NCBI RefSeq assembly: GCF_040412425.1
Contig: NC_089761.1
Location: 23,130,144-23,194,143 of the forward strand
Direction: 5' to 3'
DNA length: 64,000 bases
Source: Macrobrachium rosenbergii
Taxonomy: Eukaryota; Arthropoda; Malacostraca; Decapoda; Palaemonidae
Shown here piece by piece: positions 13,601 to 24,700 of the stretch (the first letter of the stretch is position 1; the number at the start of each line of letters is the position of its first letter). Below the pieces are notes generated by a model, which was not told the origin of the DNA, made no database searches, and worked only from the letters and a program-made list of their open reading frames with translations. The translations under genes were made by a program, and so were the position numbers.

Positions 13601-16552
13601 ACAAGTCCATAACTGAAAGGAAAAAATGGTAAAACGCTAACCTTTTAAACAATATATGAAGGCCACAGTGAAACGGCCATCATACGAAGTGGAAGGTGTG
13701 GGTGCATTTGCATGTGGTGAGTTCGTTCAGTAGCCCAGTGCGCTCAGAATTTCAGATGACTTTCTGATGCCTCCTGTCTGTTATTTTAAGTGTGTACGTA
13801 GTATGAACTTCTTTGGTACAAAGAGTTCATGATCATAACAAAACAGACTGGGCTGCTCCTGCTGGATGGTAGATACAGCACTGTCAAGTGCTGGTTGTTT
13901 TCAGAATTTTATTTTTAAGAATACATATGGCAGTAGGAAAGTATACCTTAATTTAACCAGACCACTGAGCTCTCCTAGGGTTGGCCCGAACGATTAGACT
14001 TATTTTACGTGGCTAAGAACCAATTGTTTACCTAGGAACGGGACCTACAACCTATTGTGGAATCCGAACCACATTATACCGAGAAATTAATTTTTATCAC
14101 CAGAAATAAGTTCCTCTAATTCTTCATTGGCCAGCCGGAGACTCGAACTCGGGCTTAGCAGAGTGCTAGCCGAGAACTCTACCGACGAGGTAAGCAATTA
14201 AGCCACACCATTCAATACAGACTGAAAGTGATAGACTACTTAAATACACTTAAAAAATTTTCATTGATATCCTGGCTGGAATGGGAGTGTATGTAATATG
14301 CCCATGCATCTTATACACTCAAATGCCTTACAGTAATACCTCGAACATTTGTGAAGTTGGGTTCTAGAACTCATCGCGGATCAGGGGGAATCACAAATGT
14401 TTGGTACAATTACTAGAAATGCTAATGAATGCTTATTTCCAGAGTTTTAACCCTAAGTATGACCCAGATCATGCTCCCAAAGTACTTTAATTTCATTGAA
14501 AAGAGCTTAATACATTACCCATAAAGAAATAAATGTTTACTGTAAAAATAGAGTACAGTATCGCCTAATGGATATTTGCCACACCAGCTCATGTACAGTA
14601 CAGTATGCAGTGATTCATTGGCTGCTGTTTTCTTTTGCACTCACAATAAGGTAAAAGCCAAGTAACGAATGGGACTGTAAACTTAATGACTAACGTTTTC
14701 TTTGCCATTGTCAGGGGGATAAACTAGGTAAACTTTATATGTCACAGAAGTCATATAACAAGGGTACAATTCAGTAAAATAAAGAAAACATGTACATACT
14801 GTACACAGATCCGTGAAAAAGTTGTGGATGCAAATTAGATAGATTCCAATGAAAATTTTGCAAATCCAGAAATGTGAATGCACAAGGTATGACTGTAATT
14901 GGCTTTTGTTTCTGCTGGCACATATGTAGTATTGCTGTGGCATTACTGTCAGCAGCCTGCTGCCCTTCGTTTCCAAATCTGGACACCATTTTTATTTCCA
15001 GTCATCAACAGTGCCTGTGGTCTTATGGTAAGATCCATGTTACTGACATTTGGCAGGAGAGGTCGAACTATGGAAGGTCTGGTCTTTCTCCAAAGGTTGC
15101 TGGAACATACAGTTCTATCATGACTTGGAAACTGCTATGAGTTGTAGAGATGGCACCCAGTCATAGGGTAATCCTAAGAATTTCTGCGGGTGAACCTTAG
15201 TCTTTGGAGGGGTCTTTAAACCTTTTATGAGACTACTTCTGTTTAGCAAGACTTGACTTCAGCCCAGACATAGCAATATGTCAAGATTTGCCTTTGTTGC
15301 CATCACTCTTTTTAAAGTTCCAGGTTCAATCAATGCATGGTGGAAGTGGCTTACTTGACAGAATATGGATCACATTTCCTTTCTGTTGTTATTTCTACCT
15401 TGGCAACACATGGGAAGATATGGATAGAGGAGTTTTCCTGCAAAAGGAACACACACTTCTCAGCCTGGTTCATTGGTAACAAAATCGTCTGATGAAATAC
15501 TGTTATTTCAGCAAATTAATGAAGATGGCAGGACATTCCACAGAACAACAATCCTCTTCATGAAAAGGGTTTGTGTTGTCCTCCCCTTTCCAATCATGTA
15601 CAAGCCCACTGCATGTAGAAAGCCATCGTTTGTCTAATCAAGGATCCTCCTTCATCAGCTTTTGGAATTGGCACTATACAAGGTGGACATTCCCTTACTC
15701 CCTTAGCCTGAAAGGATGATCTTGCTTCTGTTCCTTTGGTGGGCAGTCAAAGGATTTCATCATTTCTGGCTTCTTGAAGGAGGATTTTCAGCTAGTCCAG
15801 GTTGCAGACTTTGATACTTTCTCATCTAGTAGCTGACTTCAGCCTCGACAGCCAACGTCAACTTTGATTGTTAAGTTAGCTGTGGAGACACCACTCAGTA
15901 TCTCTTCTTAAGGAAGACATGTTAGGGATTACATTCTCAGTTTGGAAGGCATTGGGGATCCCCCATCTGCAAGATCATTCTAAGATGATGGTCATCACAA
16001 GTGACTAACAGAGGTGAAAAAAGTTGTAGTATCCTTTCCACAGGTTGTTCAGGGTCTAACTTCTTTATCCACTTTTGCTTAGGGAAATTTGATGTCTTAC
16101 CTTGGGTGGCCATGTGGAGGGATTAGTCTGTGGTTTCCAGGGGAGACACCATACCAAGGGGACACATCACCCATCCTAGACTCTTTGTCTGTCAATTCCT
16201 TTGGTCACATTAACAAGAATGACCTACTCCAGCTTCAGGTAACTCGACATGGTCATACTCCTCTCTGTTTAATGATTGACAGCCATCAAGTTGGGAACTG
16301 TTTGGATTAGAAATTTACTATGTCTCAGTACTGTATCTACAAATGTAGACTTTTCACTTTAAATGCATTGGGTTTTGAGTTAACAGTTTGGGCTTGTGTT
16401 CCTTAGAGCACTTGTTTCTTTGATAATCTCAGGTTTATAAGCTCTCATCATTCCAATCAGCTAGTTCCGAGATCTCTTCAGCCGTTTGATACTCCCTTCT
16501 AAATGTGATTTAGGAGATGTAAATGATTGATTTGGTAATATATATATATATA

Positions 16553-16619
<67 letters not shown>

Positions 16620-16972
16620 ATTTTTTTATTTTTTTTTTTTTTTTCTTTCTTTTTTTACAACCCTGGCATTTACAGTTATATCTTGCCTCCCATTACCATA
16701 CTTGAGACTACCTGGAACCAAGTATGTGGTGCCAACCAGCCAGAACTATTTGTTATTCAGAATGGGGTGTTTGGTATTTGTGGAGACCAAGAATGAAACA
16801 AATGTAAATGAAGTAATATTTAAACAAAAATTTATTTTTAATACAGTATATAAGATTATATTTTTAAAATTCCTTATTACTGTATTTTTCAGGCAAGAAA
16901 GTGAGGTTGGAAAAAGAAGATTCAGATGAACTACTGAAACTTCTTATAGTGCTACAGGATAAGCCATATTAG
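2123..16972 (+). CDS. CENPC: CENP-C / Mif2-like centromere protein, 3' part of gene
   Basis: CENP-C binds CENP-A nucleosomes at centromeres and anchors the kinetochore. Exons 2123-2642, 6682-7146, 8995-9185, 12392-12497 and 16893-16972 join in one frame with GT-AG borders to give 453 residues, ending at a TAG. The second exon carries the CENP-C motif, FRRSSRVRTKCLEFW, where R and W positions match the family; a Cys sits where Pro or a similar residue is usual. The last three exons encode the C-terminal cupin dimerisation fold, ending TFSVIEGEGALSVL...VVPRG...LLKLLIVLQDKPY, which fits the FxVIxG and VPRG strands of the family. Between them lies a basic, Ser-rich linker with 13-residue repeats. 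The N-terminal part is outside the window. A 72-bp optional exon at 7570-7641 would also keep frame. Family assignment is firm; expression and exact splicing are inferred. Confidence 0.88.
3380..5202. mobile_element. piggyBac-type MITE with internal 378-bp tandem repeats
   Basis: The ends are CCCTTAAACGC and G(A)CGTTTAAGGG, inverted copies, each bordered by TTAA (3376-3379 and 5203-5206). TTAA duplication with CCC... ends is the signature of piggyBac-like elements. The interior has no transposase; it is four diverged tandem copies starting near 3465, 3845, 4222 and 4600, each with a Pro-less stretch containing CAATTGTAAGCTAAAAC, GAAGTCTCTAGCACAATA and GTACAATACAACAGAAAAT. The superfamily is inferred from ends and target site only. 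Confidence 0.75.
5968..6233. mobile_element. Short MITE, copy 1
   Basis: Terminal inverted repeats read TACAGGCAGTCCCCGGTTA at the left and TAACCGGAGACTGCCTGTA at the right. The interior has repeated GAAAATCGCCGATTT-like palindromic pieces and no ORF. The ends begin and finish with TA, suggesting TA target use. Confidence 0.8.
6682..7146 (+). CDS. CENPC: CENP-C exon with CENP-C motif and 13-residue repeats
   Basis: Begins after TTTACAG and ends before GTAAGTC. The CENP-C motif (RRSSRVRTKCLEFWNFEKAH) lies at the very start; this motif contacts the CENP-A tail and the H2A-H2B acidic patch in known homologues. The 3' part encodes three copies of (H)STDVSPRKRGK(N/S), a 39-bp tandem repeat at about 7028-7146, basic enough to be a DNA-binding or nuclear-localisation segment (inference). 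Confidence 0.85.
7028..7146 (+). repeat. 39-bp coding minisatellite, three copies
   Basis: Unit resembles TTCCACAGATGTTTCTCCCA followed by GAAAACGTGGGAAAAATCA. Two more units occur at 7570-7641 in a duplicated block. Unit length is a multiple of three, so copy-number change would keep the CENP-C frame. Confidence 0.85.
7030..8075 (+). repeat. Tandem segmental duplication, two copies of about 0.5 kb
   Basis: About 7030-7555 and 7570-8075 match: coding minisatellite, then TTTTCAGTTCAGAAGTTTAAT, then CTGAACAGAATTAAAGA, ATCATCACTG, a STOP-rich stretch with GATCTTAGGT and finally GCCTAATTCTCAGTCTAAAT. Copies differ by several percent and small indels, so the event is not very recent. Confidence 0.8.
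7570..7641 (+). CDS. CENPC: Possible optional CENP-C mini-exon (duplicated exon end)
   Basis: This 72-bp stretch follows TTTCACAG and precedes GTACCT. Its start phase fits the preceding exon (A + AT gives Asn), it has 24 codons' worth of bases, and it leaves an A that joins GT of the next exon to make Ser, exactly as without it. It encodes NVSPRKLGKNHSTDVSPRKR and a few more residues. It lies in a tandem duplication of the exon end and following intron. It may be a real optional exon or only a duplicated fragment. Confidence 0.4.
8995..9185 (+). CDS. CENPC: CENP-C exon, start of cupin domain
   Basis: Follows TTTTCAG and precedes GTAATG. It encodes VEKVEFKSLMFYPWREDDFV and later ERNIYAGFLFLERGEMIW, corresponding to the first strands of the CENP-C cupin, where known homologues have a G(x)LxLxPG-type turn. 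It ends in phase 0 at STTKYT and joins TFSVIEG of the next exon. Confidence 0.8.
10598..10653. repeat. (TC)n microsatellite
   Basis: An almost uninterrupted run of TC dinucleotides in a CENP-C intron; dinucleotide tracts like this are common in decapod genomes. Confidence 0.9.
12392..12497 (+). CDS. CENPC: CENP-C exon, central cupin strands
   Basis: Follows TTTTTTCCAG and precedes GTAAGGT. It encodes TFSVIEGEGALSVL, an acidic turn, and VKTVVPR plus one base. FxVIxG and the VPRG turn are hallmarks of the Mif2/CENP-C cupin. Confidence 0.88.
13058..13128. repeat. (ATT)n microsatellite
   Basis: Trinucleotide run with a few interruptions, directly beside the left end of the MITE at 13131. Confidence 0.9.
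13131..13475. mobile_element. Short MITE, copy 2, with internal tandem repeat
   Basis: Ends TA(T)AGGCAGTCCCCGGTTAA and AAAGACTGCCTGTA match the element at 5968-6233. This copy is longer because of a roughly 29-bp repeat (ATAAACCGCTTACTGGCG and variants) at about 13245-13375. Confidence 0.75.
13942..14216 (-). mobile_element. tRNA-derived SINE, minus strand, full length
   Basis: On the minus strand it starts with a tRNA-like head (GGTAGAGTTCTCGGCTAGCA then B-box-like GAGTTCGAGTCTCCGGCTGG), continues with TGGTTCGGATTCCACAATAG and TTGGTTCTTAGCCACGTAAA, and ends with TCAGTGGTCTGGTTAAATTA. The same order is seen at 61233-61507 and, truncated, at 50761-50832. Confidence 0.85.
14331..14895. mobile_element. 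TA-flanked MITE, Tc1/mariner or pogo-like ends
   Basis: Left end CAGTAATACCTCG (after TA) and right end AAGGTATGACTG (before TA) are inverted copies. The interior has no transposase. Superfamily is inferred from the TA target and the CAGT ends. Confidence 0.6.
14896..16520. other. Unassigned stretch, possibly a decayed transposon
   Basis: Base composition is less AT-rich than the surroundings and short open stretches occur (for example 16089-16310), but none extends through stops or matches a family that I recognise. A broken retroelement is a guess only. Confidence 0.25.
16538..16655. repeat. (AT)n followed by T-rich tract
   Basis: Roughly 75 bases of alternating AT, then a T-rich stretch, about 240 bases before the last CENP-C exon. 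Confidence 0.9.
16893..16972 (+). CDS. CENPC: CENP-C last coding exon and stop
   Basis: Follows GTATTTTTCAG. The leading GC completes the Gly of VPRG; the exon then encodes KKVRLEKEDSDELLKLLIVL and QDKPY before TAG. This is the final strand pair of the cupin, and the protein stops a few residues beyond, as in other CENP-C proteins. Confidence 0.85.
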
Positions 16973-16991
16973 AGACCTAAGAGTGATGGGC

Positions 16992-17134
16992 AATAAAATA
17001 ACTGGTTTATAAAACTGTTTCACTGTCATGGTTATTGGTTTTTCCTGTGATGTATTAGTGCCTGAAATATGGACTGTGATTGAATTTTAATAGAAAAGTA
17101 AGAACTGGCAATGCCTTGTTCACTTGGAAAATAA
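16992..17134 (+). terminator. CENP-C polyadenylation signals (two AATAAA)
   Basis: AATAAA occurs at 16992-16997 and again at 17129-17134, 20 and 157 bases after the stop codon. Either could serve the transcript; further copies downstream lie in duplicated DNA. Confidence 0.5.
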
Positions 17135-17269
17135 ATGTATTATGGAGAGAGAGATTGATTTACTGTAAATATTTTTTATGTGAGCAAAATTGGGGTAATG
17201 GAAAGTTTCCATATTAAACCAGTATTCTGACAGGGTCACAGTTATTAAATTATGCAGTAGTTAACTACT

Positions 17270-18200
17270 GAACATTTTTATTTTCATATTTGGTAGAGTG
17301 TGTTCAAGTATGCAACCTAAAATGGCAGTAGGTTTTGTATCGTAATTTATCGTTCTTTTCAAGTTATTCTATGCAACATATTTTGAAACCTCCCTAGAAT
17401 GATGATCTAAATGTAAAATTGTCAGCTGAATTTGAATGAGGCTTGCGGAAACTTAGTGTTCAACTGCACTGTTTATTTTCATTTTGAAATAATTGCAAGA
17501 GTACAAGTATGTCAAAATGGGATCTACATTTAATGGTATTCAGTAGTAGTACAATACATGTTGTAACATGAGTAAAGTTTCATTTAGGTTTTTCTTGTAG
17601 TATGCAGGTACCGGCTGTTATTTTGTATACACTACTATGCATGGATTCTTTTACAGGTTTTTATATATCCTGCACAGTAGTCATTAACTGTAGAATATTG
17701 AGTCAAATATTTTTGGTATGAAAATTGCAAGAGTTAATTCCTCCATATTCTCCAGACTGTTGGTATTATTATTTTTTGTTTATGTGGAAGAGTCATGTAT
17801 TGTATTTTCGGTGTGGTTCAGTTCTCTCTTGCTTGCTCATGTTCTTATTTTTTTGGAGGTAGTTATTTTCAGCAAAAATATTTTGAAGCATCTGCAGAAT
17901 TATGATCCAGATATAAAATCGTGAGTTGAATTCGATTGAGGCTTGCAGAAACTGAGTATCCAACTGCACTGTTACTTTTCATTTTGAAATAGCTATAAGA
18001 GTGCATTTATTTCGGAATGGGATATACTTTAAATGATATTTATTAATAATACCACATATGATGTAACATGAGTAAAGTTTCATTTGGGTTTTTGTATGGA
18101 GGGACTGGCTGGTATTTTATGTGCATTTCTATTACATGTATGGACTCTTTTATAAGTTTATATCTTCTGTATAGCCATTAATTGTAGAATAGTAATAAAA
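17270..18200 (+). repeat. Tandem duplication in the CENP-C 3' flank, about 500-bp offset
   Basis: About 17340-17690 and 17820-18200 share GAGGCTTGC(G/A)GAAACT, CAACTGCACTGTT, TTTTCATTTTGAAATA, TGTAACATGAGTAAAGTTTC and a following CATGGATTCTTTTA or variant. Identity is moderate with scattered changes. No reading frame is conserved, so it is noncoding. Confidence 0.7.
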
Positions 18201-21200
18201 ATAATTATGGACTGATAATTCTACGAATTTATTCATTCATACTCATATTAATAAAGATTCTTAATTAATTTTTTAATTGTGTTTATGTTTTCTGGCAAGG
18301 AAAATGTCCATCTTCAAAGAACTGAAAAGATTATTGATAGTGCTTGTATTCTTGTTGAAAAAATATTCCTCTCCTTTAAAGCACTGAAAAGTTTATACAC
18401 CTTCATCTAACAGCAAGTCTTGTGTCATGGTAACTTTTCATCTTTAACTCATTCAGCATTCCATTGCTTGAAAAAAAAAAAAAAAACAGGAAGTGACCAA
18501 AGATGGAAAATTAAACAGAGATACATGAGAGCATTGTATCTCAAAGCATTGGCGTTAAGACTGAGGGTTTTAGAAATGAATTGCTTAAGATATGAAGTCG
18601 CATCACAGCCATCTGTGTGCTGGCCATGGTCATGCAATAATTTATATATGAATTTAACGTGTTTGAGATCAATTTACATTTAATAAGAGGTTGGTTTATG
18701 CAAATGTGGATTTTCTTTATTTCAGTCTCCCATATTTCCTTGGCTTTGTGAGTGCAGTTACAAGTGCAAAATATTTTGTAACTACTAAATGAAGTGGTCT
18801 GTGGTTTCAGTCACAGATTTTGAAAATATTAAATACTGAATATATAATTTGCAAATTTTAAATTTTAAATTGTTGAAAGCTTCAAGTTCAGCTGCTTGCT
18901 CAGCCAGCTTCATGAATCGTTGCTTTGCCATAAACAATAATGTATATCTTGTAGGGGGTATCACTTACAGTATTTCATGTCGGGCACACTGTAGATGGTA
19001 CTAAACTTTCTTTTCTGTGTCCCATCATCCACAGCTACATTGCTTACTCTGCATTTTACTTTTCATCCATTCTGTCTGGTCTCTTCCTACCTAGCTGTCT
19101 AAGTACTATACCTTGTTCTAGTTTTGACCTCATTTAAGAAAAAACTCTTGAGGTTAGTGCTGTGAGTGTTTAGAAATGTGACTCGGTGATCTTGTTAAAC
19201 TATTTGTAACAATACTGTATGTAAACTCATTGGAAAATGAATCGTTTACATCGGTTACATCCATTTTTTGTTACTATATTTAGTGTGGAGGAAAACTGCT
19301 TTAAATTTATGGCTAGGGGACATGAATAGATGTGCTTCAGTAGGTAGTAATGTGTTGCTTCAAAAAGCATGGAGTCTCTATGAAGATTTTATCACATGAT
19401 TCCATGGAACATTTGATTTCTAGCCATTCACTGCAAGGTTTCCAGCAGATTTGAAGAAGTATGGAAGAAAAAGGATACTTTGTGGTCAAGTTTTCAATTG
19501 ACATGAAACTGGACTGCCCTGAGTATTATTCCTAAGTGCAAAGAAGGCTAGAGTGTTGAAGGTATGGAAAAATAGAATAGAATTGGTAAAGGTACTTTTT
19601 ACTCCACTGTAGCGCTGTGGTTTTTTCAACTCTGTTTTGCTGCAGCATCTTAACTAGGATCTAGGTCACTGTCAAGGCCACCTACACCTGCCTGGTGTCA
19701 GATTCCATTTAAATAACTATTGATATAGGTTCTGATCTTAATATAATGTAGTATAGTTCTGGAAATTATCCACAACCGCAGGTGTGATAACTTGTTTAAA
19801 AGCAATTGGGGAGTTAAATGTGCATTGGAAACCTTTGGTATGAATTCATAACTACTGTAGGCTTCCCAGAGACTCAGTTATTCTTAGCATGAGAAGCGTG
19901 TGGAGGATAATTTGTTGATATGATTTGTGAAGTAGAAAAATGTTGAAAGACATAAAGGAGTTTTAACAGATGAAGAAAGGGAAAATATTGGTAATTCCTT
20001 AACAGAGTAAGACCAAGAAAACAAATCCAAAGAAAAATCAACGAACTGGACATCACAGAAATGTACTGAAATATTTCAAACTGTGTATACTAGAGTTGCA
20101 AAGAGGAAGCTTTCTAGCAGCGTTTATTCAAGAGATATTTACCAGTGAAATTCCATCAACTTCATCTGGTCTTGACATTATCCCAGATTTTCCAATGAGA
20201 AGCCCTTCAGTGTTCAGTGCTCCGGGATCAAAAGATAACCCTCAAGAAGACCAAAGAAGAATGGTGAGACCAAAGAAGAATGGTGAGTACAGTACAATAA
20301 TATATTTTGTTTTTGAGAGAGAAAGCTCTTTCACATACAACATTGTACCTGTGCTGTACATATTTTTCTTACAGTCCCGTATACTTTAGAATTACAGTAT
20401 AACTGCAGTTATTTTAATTTTTTTGTGATGTTTATGTATATCATTGTACCCTAAGTAAAAAATTATTCGAAGAAGCTTTTCAGAATATTTTGTTCTTCAG
20501 TAAAAGAATTATTCTTCTAAATATAGACAGTAAATTTTTCATTTAAAGTAATAATACCAAACAAACAATGTTATCTTTAAAATGGCAGGAAAAAATATTT
20601 TTGACAAAGGAATGTATGAAAAGTTTTGGAACATTTGCTACATTAGGACAGTAATAAGAACTGAATCAGTTAACAAAGTAAAATAATGTGTCCATAATAC
20701 AGAATAGTTTTTTTGCTCATTATGACACACATGGTATGGAAAAGACAATGGAATATCTCTGGGACAAGCACAATGATGATAGATTATATAGGGTTGCCTA
20801 CCAGATAATGTAAATTGTTTAATAAAATGCAGTTTCACACATTCATGAGGAGTCAAGGTAACTGTTGAGAGTTCACATATGTAACAATTAGATGAGTGTT
20901 GAGAGATCAAATATTTAAGGATAAGATGAATAACCAGTGCTAATGACTGGGAACCGAACTATGCTTTCCATACACACATCTTTTTGTTAGCAGTTCAAAA
21001 TTAAATTCATGAGAGCAAGTAAAAATAACTGAACACACTTGATATATGGCTTTCTTTCCTCATAGTAGTCTATAATTTCATTTATTTTTTTCTCACCCAG
21101 AGTACTCTATGCATATGGAAGAGCTCCATAAGCTTTTATTAAATATCAATTTCGGTGTGCACACAGGTAAAACAGTGTTTGTTTAACTGCTGTATTCAGT

Positions 21201-21614
21201 TCCCTCATATATCGAAAACTGCAGTCCTTGGGTCTGGTGTATGTGCCCCCAGGTGAATTATAAGAGGAATACCATGTTAAAATAGTACTTTCTTTTTTAC
21301 TGTTTCAGGGAAAAAATAATATATTCCAAATGTGTATTTGCAATTCAGAATCACAAATGAATTTGAACTAGCAAATGTCAACCAAAGGACAAGGTGCTGT
21401 TGAACAAGAATAAATTAAAAGTGATCACATTTCTTTATGAAAACAGGTAAATGTAAAATAAATCGCAATATTTTCTAAGGACATCATTTTCTTATATTTC
21501 AATAGTTCCCAACAATTAGTAGCTGAAAATCCATTCAGTAATTTAATAGTATTACTTATAGTCAGTGAAGACTAAGAACAGCGTACGTGATTAATAAATG
21601 TATGAGACAATGCT
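18201..21614. other. Intergenic region between convergent CENP-C and SULT genes
   Basis: Both flanking genes end towards this stretch. Apart from a decayed coding-like fragment at about 19910-20285 nothing was recognised in 18250-19900 or 20290-21614. Confidence 0.6.
19910..20285 (+). pseudogene. Coding-like remnant with stops and a frame change
   Basis: One frame reads KNVERHKGVLTDEERENIGN, a stop, then DQENKSKEKSTNWTSQKCTE through to SRDIYQ and a stop. From there another frame continues FTSEIPSTSSGLDIIPDFPM and on to QEDQRRMVRPKKNG, stopping in a GTGAGT-like donor context. Composition (E, K, S rich) is that of a nuclear protein region. It could be a dead exon, a retrocopy fragment or chance; no family was recognised. 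Confidence 0.3.
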
Positions 21615-21727
21615 TTAAGCAGCGTATTTAAAATTTATACCAAAACCTTGCAGATTTTTCTTAATCCAGTTGTCAATTTTGGCTTCCAGTTCTGGAGTAT
21701 ATTTTCCTTTCCAGTCACCAACTGTTC
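21615..21727 (-). CDS. SULT exon 7 and stop
   Basis: Begins with GA that completes the Gly of RKG, then TVGDWKGKYTPELEAKIDNW to NFKYAA and TAA. RKGxxGDWK is the conserved C-terminal PAPS contact. Confidence 0.9.
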
Positions 21728-24700
21728 CTTTAAAAAAATAGTAAAGGGTCATTAGAACAAAAATTTCACCATTCCTATTTCATTCAGCAATACAAAGCAA
21801 CTCCTAAATGTGTGGGTGTCTTACTAATAATACTTAGGTACTGTACCTGGAACTACTGGAAAATTATTTTTATAATAGGATAACAGTTGTTGTATTCTAA
21901 AATGGATTATAAAATTATTTTAAGTTTTTGGTGTGAGATGAGGTAGAGGATAGGCAAATGTGTTGAAATCTGTAGTCAAGGGGAAGATCAGAAAATCCCA
22001 GATTCCAGTGGCTTATTTTAAGATTTAAGAATGGTTGATAAAGAGACTAGAATGGAATACAACTAAAAATTTTTGTTTTGCTAGAATATTAAAAAAAAAT
22101 ATTATATCCTAACTTTTTAAAGTGCTATCAGTATTTACCTTTTCTGAAAAATCCCCCGTCCTTGTGAATTACTTCTATGTTCGTGTAATCAGATGCTGAG
22201 TCCCCGAGGACAAAGTCTCGAGTTTTCATCTCGTTGAAACTGGTGTAGTGGGAAATCTGAAGGAAAACAGATTCCTTGTTATTAAAACTGAAAAGTTATA
22301 AAAAATAAATAAAATTATATTTTCAAGATAATCAAGACTTGAATAAAAAAAAAGATAAATATTTGTAAATGGTTTGGGGTTGGTAAAAATTCAGTTATTT
22401 TGAAGCAAAAATTTCTAAGCACAAGATTCCTTGTTAATATGGAATAGGTAGTCATTATCCAGTCATTAATTTGATTTTTATGAAAACTGAAGGAAGTACT
22501 GTATTGATAATATGTCAAGTTATGTTATTTTTGGTTGATCATCAATCTAACATATTTATTCATCAAAGGATTTGAAGTGCAATGTTAGTAACCATCACTG
22601 ATCCTTCCTTCCTCCCTTCACTCAGTCCTCTTCATGTTGTACCAAACAAATGAAATGAAGAGAGAAGACCAAGCTGATCTGATAATATTGGTACACAATT
22701 TTTATGTATTGCACATGTTTATCACCTGCTTTGAAATGTCATCTTTCAAAGTTATATCAGCATACATATACAATTACATGTAGAATCTGACTCACTAGAA
22801 ACTATTTTTGTGTTGTATATTTTAAGTCAATACAAACAAGAAAGGGACTGATTCACTCTATATCTACGACATAAATTAACTAGTCTAAATGAACAATGGT
22901 TTCTCACTGAAAATCAGAATGGAGTTAATTATTACTGTAATGGTGATACTGTACTTACCTTTTCCAATTGTGTATCAGTAAGTTTTGTACCAAGAAATCT
23001 GTTAAGCTTTTTGAGTTCTTCCATGTTGTTTGACTTCAGATCTTCATAGAAGATGAAATGCAGATTTGATTCTTCTCTCCTTTCCCATGCTTCATTTAGA
23101 TGAAGCCAGTAGGGTCCATACAGCACTATTTTGAAAAAGAATGAAAGTATTGCCCTCGTACTTGTAGGTGATGATAAATTTTTCAACTTTTGTAGTATTC
23201 TTAAGACAGTTCTTTTCTTTACATGGTACCTTAGATTTCACTCATGGTAGATTCACATATTTTGTTAGAGGGAACATTATAAGATTAAACTTTTAAACTT
23301 TAAGAGACTTATATACTGGAACTAGGAGTATAGTCTGTGTGAAGTCAGCATATTACATCAGTGATAATGTACTGGAGCTTTGGATGAGAGAAATGGATTT
23401 GGCAAATGAGTACGGAAAGAGTATCTCAAGAAGTTGTTTCCCTACTTTTAGACAAATTTCTACCACATTAAGTCCTTGAATAAGGATTTGTTTTCTCTTG
23501 TCTACTGTAATAAGGTGTGTACAGCAAATACAAGATGAGCAAGAGTAAGCAAAACCACATTTCCAAAATTTTTATGAGAATTTTTACTTATTTGACCATT
23601 TCATCAAACTTAGAAACACTTGCATTTCAGACTACCAGATCAGACATAGACATAAGTATATGAAAATTCCAATGATGAAATATGGAAAAACGATATTTTT
23701 GATGTTTGGTTTGTAGAGGTTGAAGTGACTTGCAAAATCAGCGAGAGAACCTCGGGAAAATTTGGAAGTTTAATTCTATAGCATTGTTGAGACCAAATTA
23801 CTCATTGTGAAAAATTCATGAAGTAAATTATTTTCTTTCAGGATAAGTTTAAAAATCGGAAACCAAATTTGAAAAACTCATTAAAGAACAAAATAAATAT
23901 TTAAAAAGAGCTATGACCATGGACCAGGTAATTGAAAACGTTAGACAAGAACACTCACAATCATCGTCGACGAAGTACTGAACAAAATCCGCAAAGGACC
24001 CAACATAATTGTGGCTTTTGAACATCCGGGAATGATGGTGGAAGGATACCACCACATCTTTAGGATTTCGTGCCACATACACTACCTGTGGAAGAAAAGC
24101 CGTCTGAATGGGGATGTGAATGAGGATGAGGAGGTTATATGACAAAGCTAGGTCACCATAATGTCCTTATCAGGGTGGGTATTTAATATTATTACTACTC
24201 AGAAGATGAACCCTATTTTTATGGAAAAAGCTCACAGAGGCCATCGACTTGAAATTCCACCTTCCAAAGAATGTGGTATTCATCTGAAAGAAGTAACAAA
24301 AGGTAATAGGAAATATAGAAAGAAGAGATAGGTTATTAGAAAAGAAAAATAAATAGATAAATATGTAAGTGAATTATTAAGAACCTTTTCAGGTGGTAAT
24401 GCATTTAACCGTTGCTTGAGCTCTTGAGGTTCCAATTGCACATCCTCAGGGATACTGTTGCACAGTCCAGCAGTGAAGGCATAATTGCAATAATGTCAGC
24501 AGCAGTGATAATGGAAGTAAAAAAAAATGCACACACAAAAAACGATTAAAGTACCTTCGAGGTTTTCAGCATATCTGGAGGAAGGAGCGACAAAGGTAAG
24601 TGGGACTTGATGGTTCTAGGCTCAGGCAAAGCCTCACACATCTGAAAGAACACTCCATCAGAGGGATCCTTCCCTGGGCACATCTTCTGGAAGCCTTGCA

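Larger units (their letters stand above)
7642..16892 (+). other. CENP-C introns 7.6-9.0, 9.2-12.4 and 12.5-16.9 kb
   Basis: After the duplicated block ending near 8075, 8076-8994 and 9186-10597 show nothing recognisable. 10598-10653 is (TC)n and 10970-10996 is C-rich then (CA)n. 11000-12391 is unremarkable AT-rich DNA. The third intron holds (ATT)n, a MITE, a SINE, another MITE and an (AT)n/T-rich tract, listed separately; 14900-16500 is less AT-rich and may be decayed transposon, but I could not assign it. Confidence 0.6.

Noticed and set aside
20638..20910. 90-codon open frame on the minus strand
   Set aside because: No recognisable family or flanking splice signals; likely chance.
24385..24470. 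Extra SULT exon on the minus strand
   Set aside because: The seven exons already give a complete in-frame protein, and this stretch shows no family motif.
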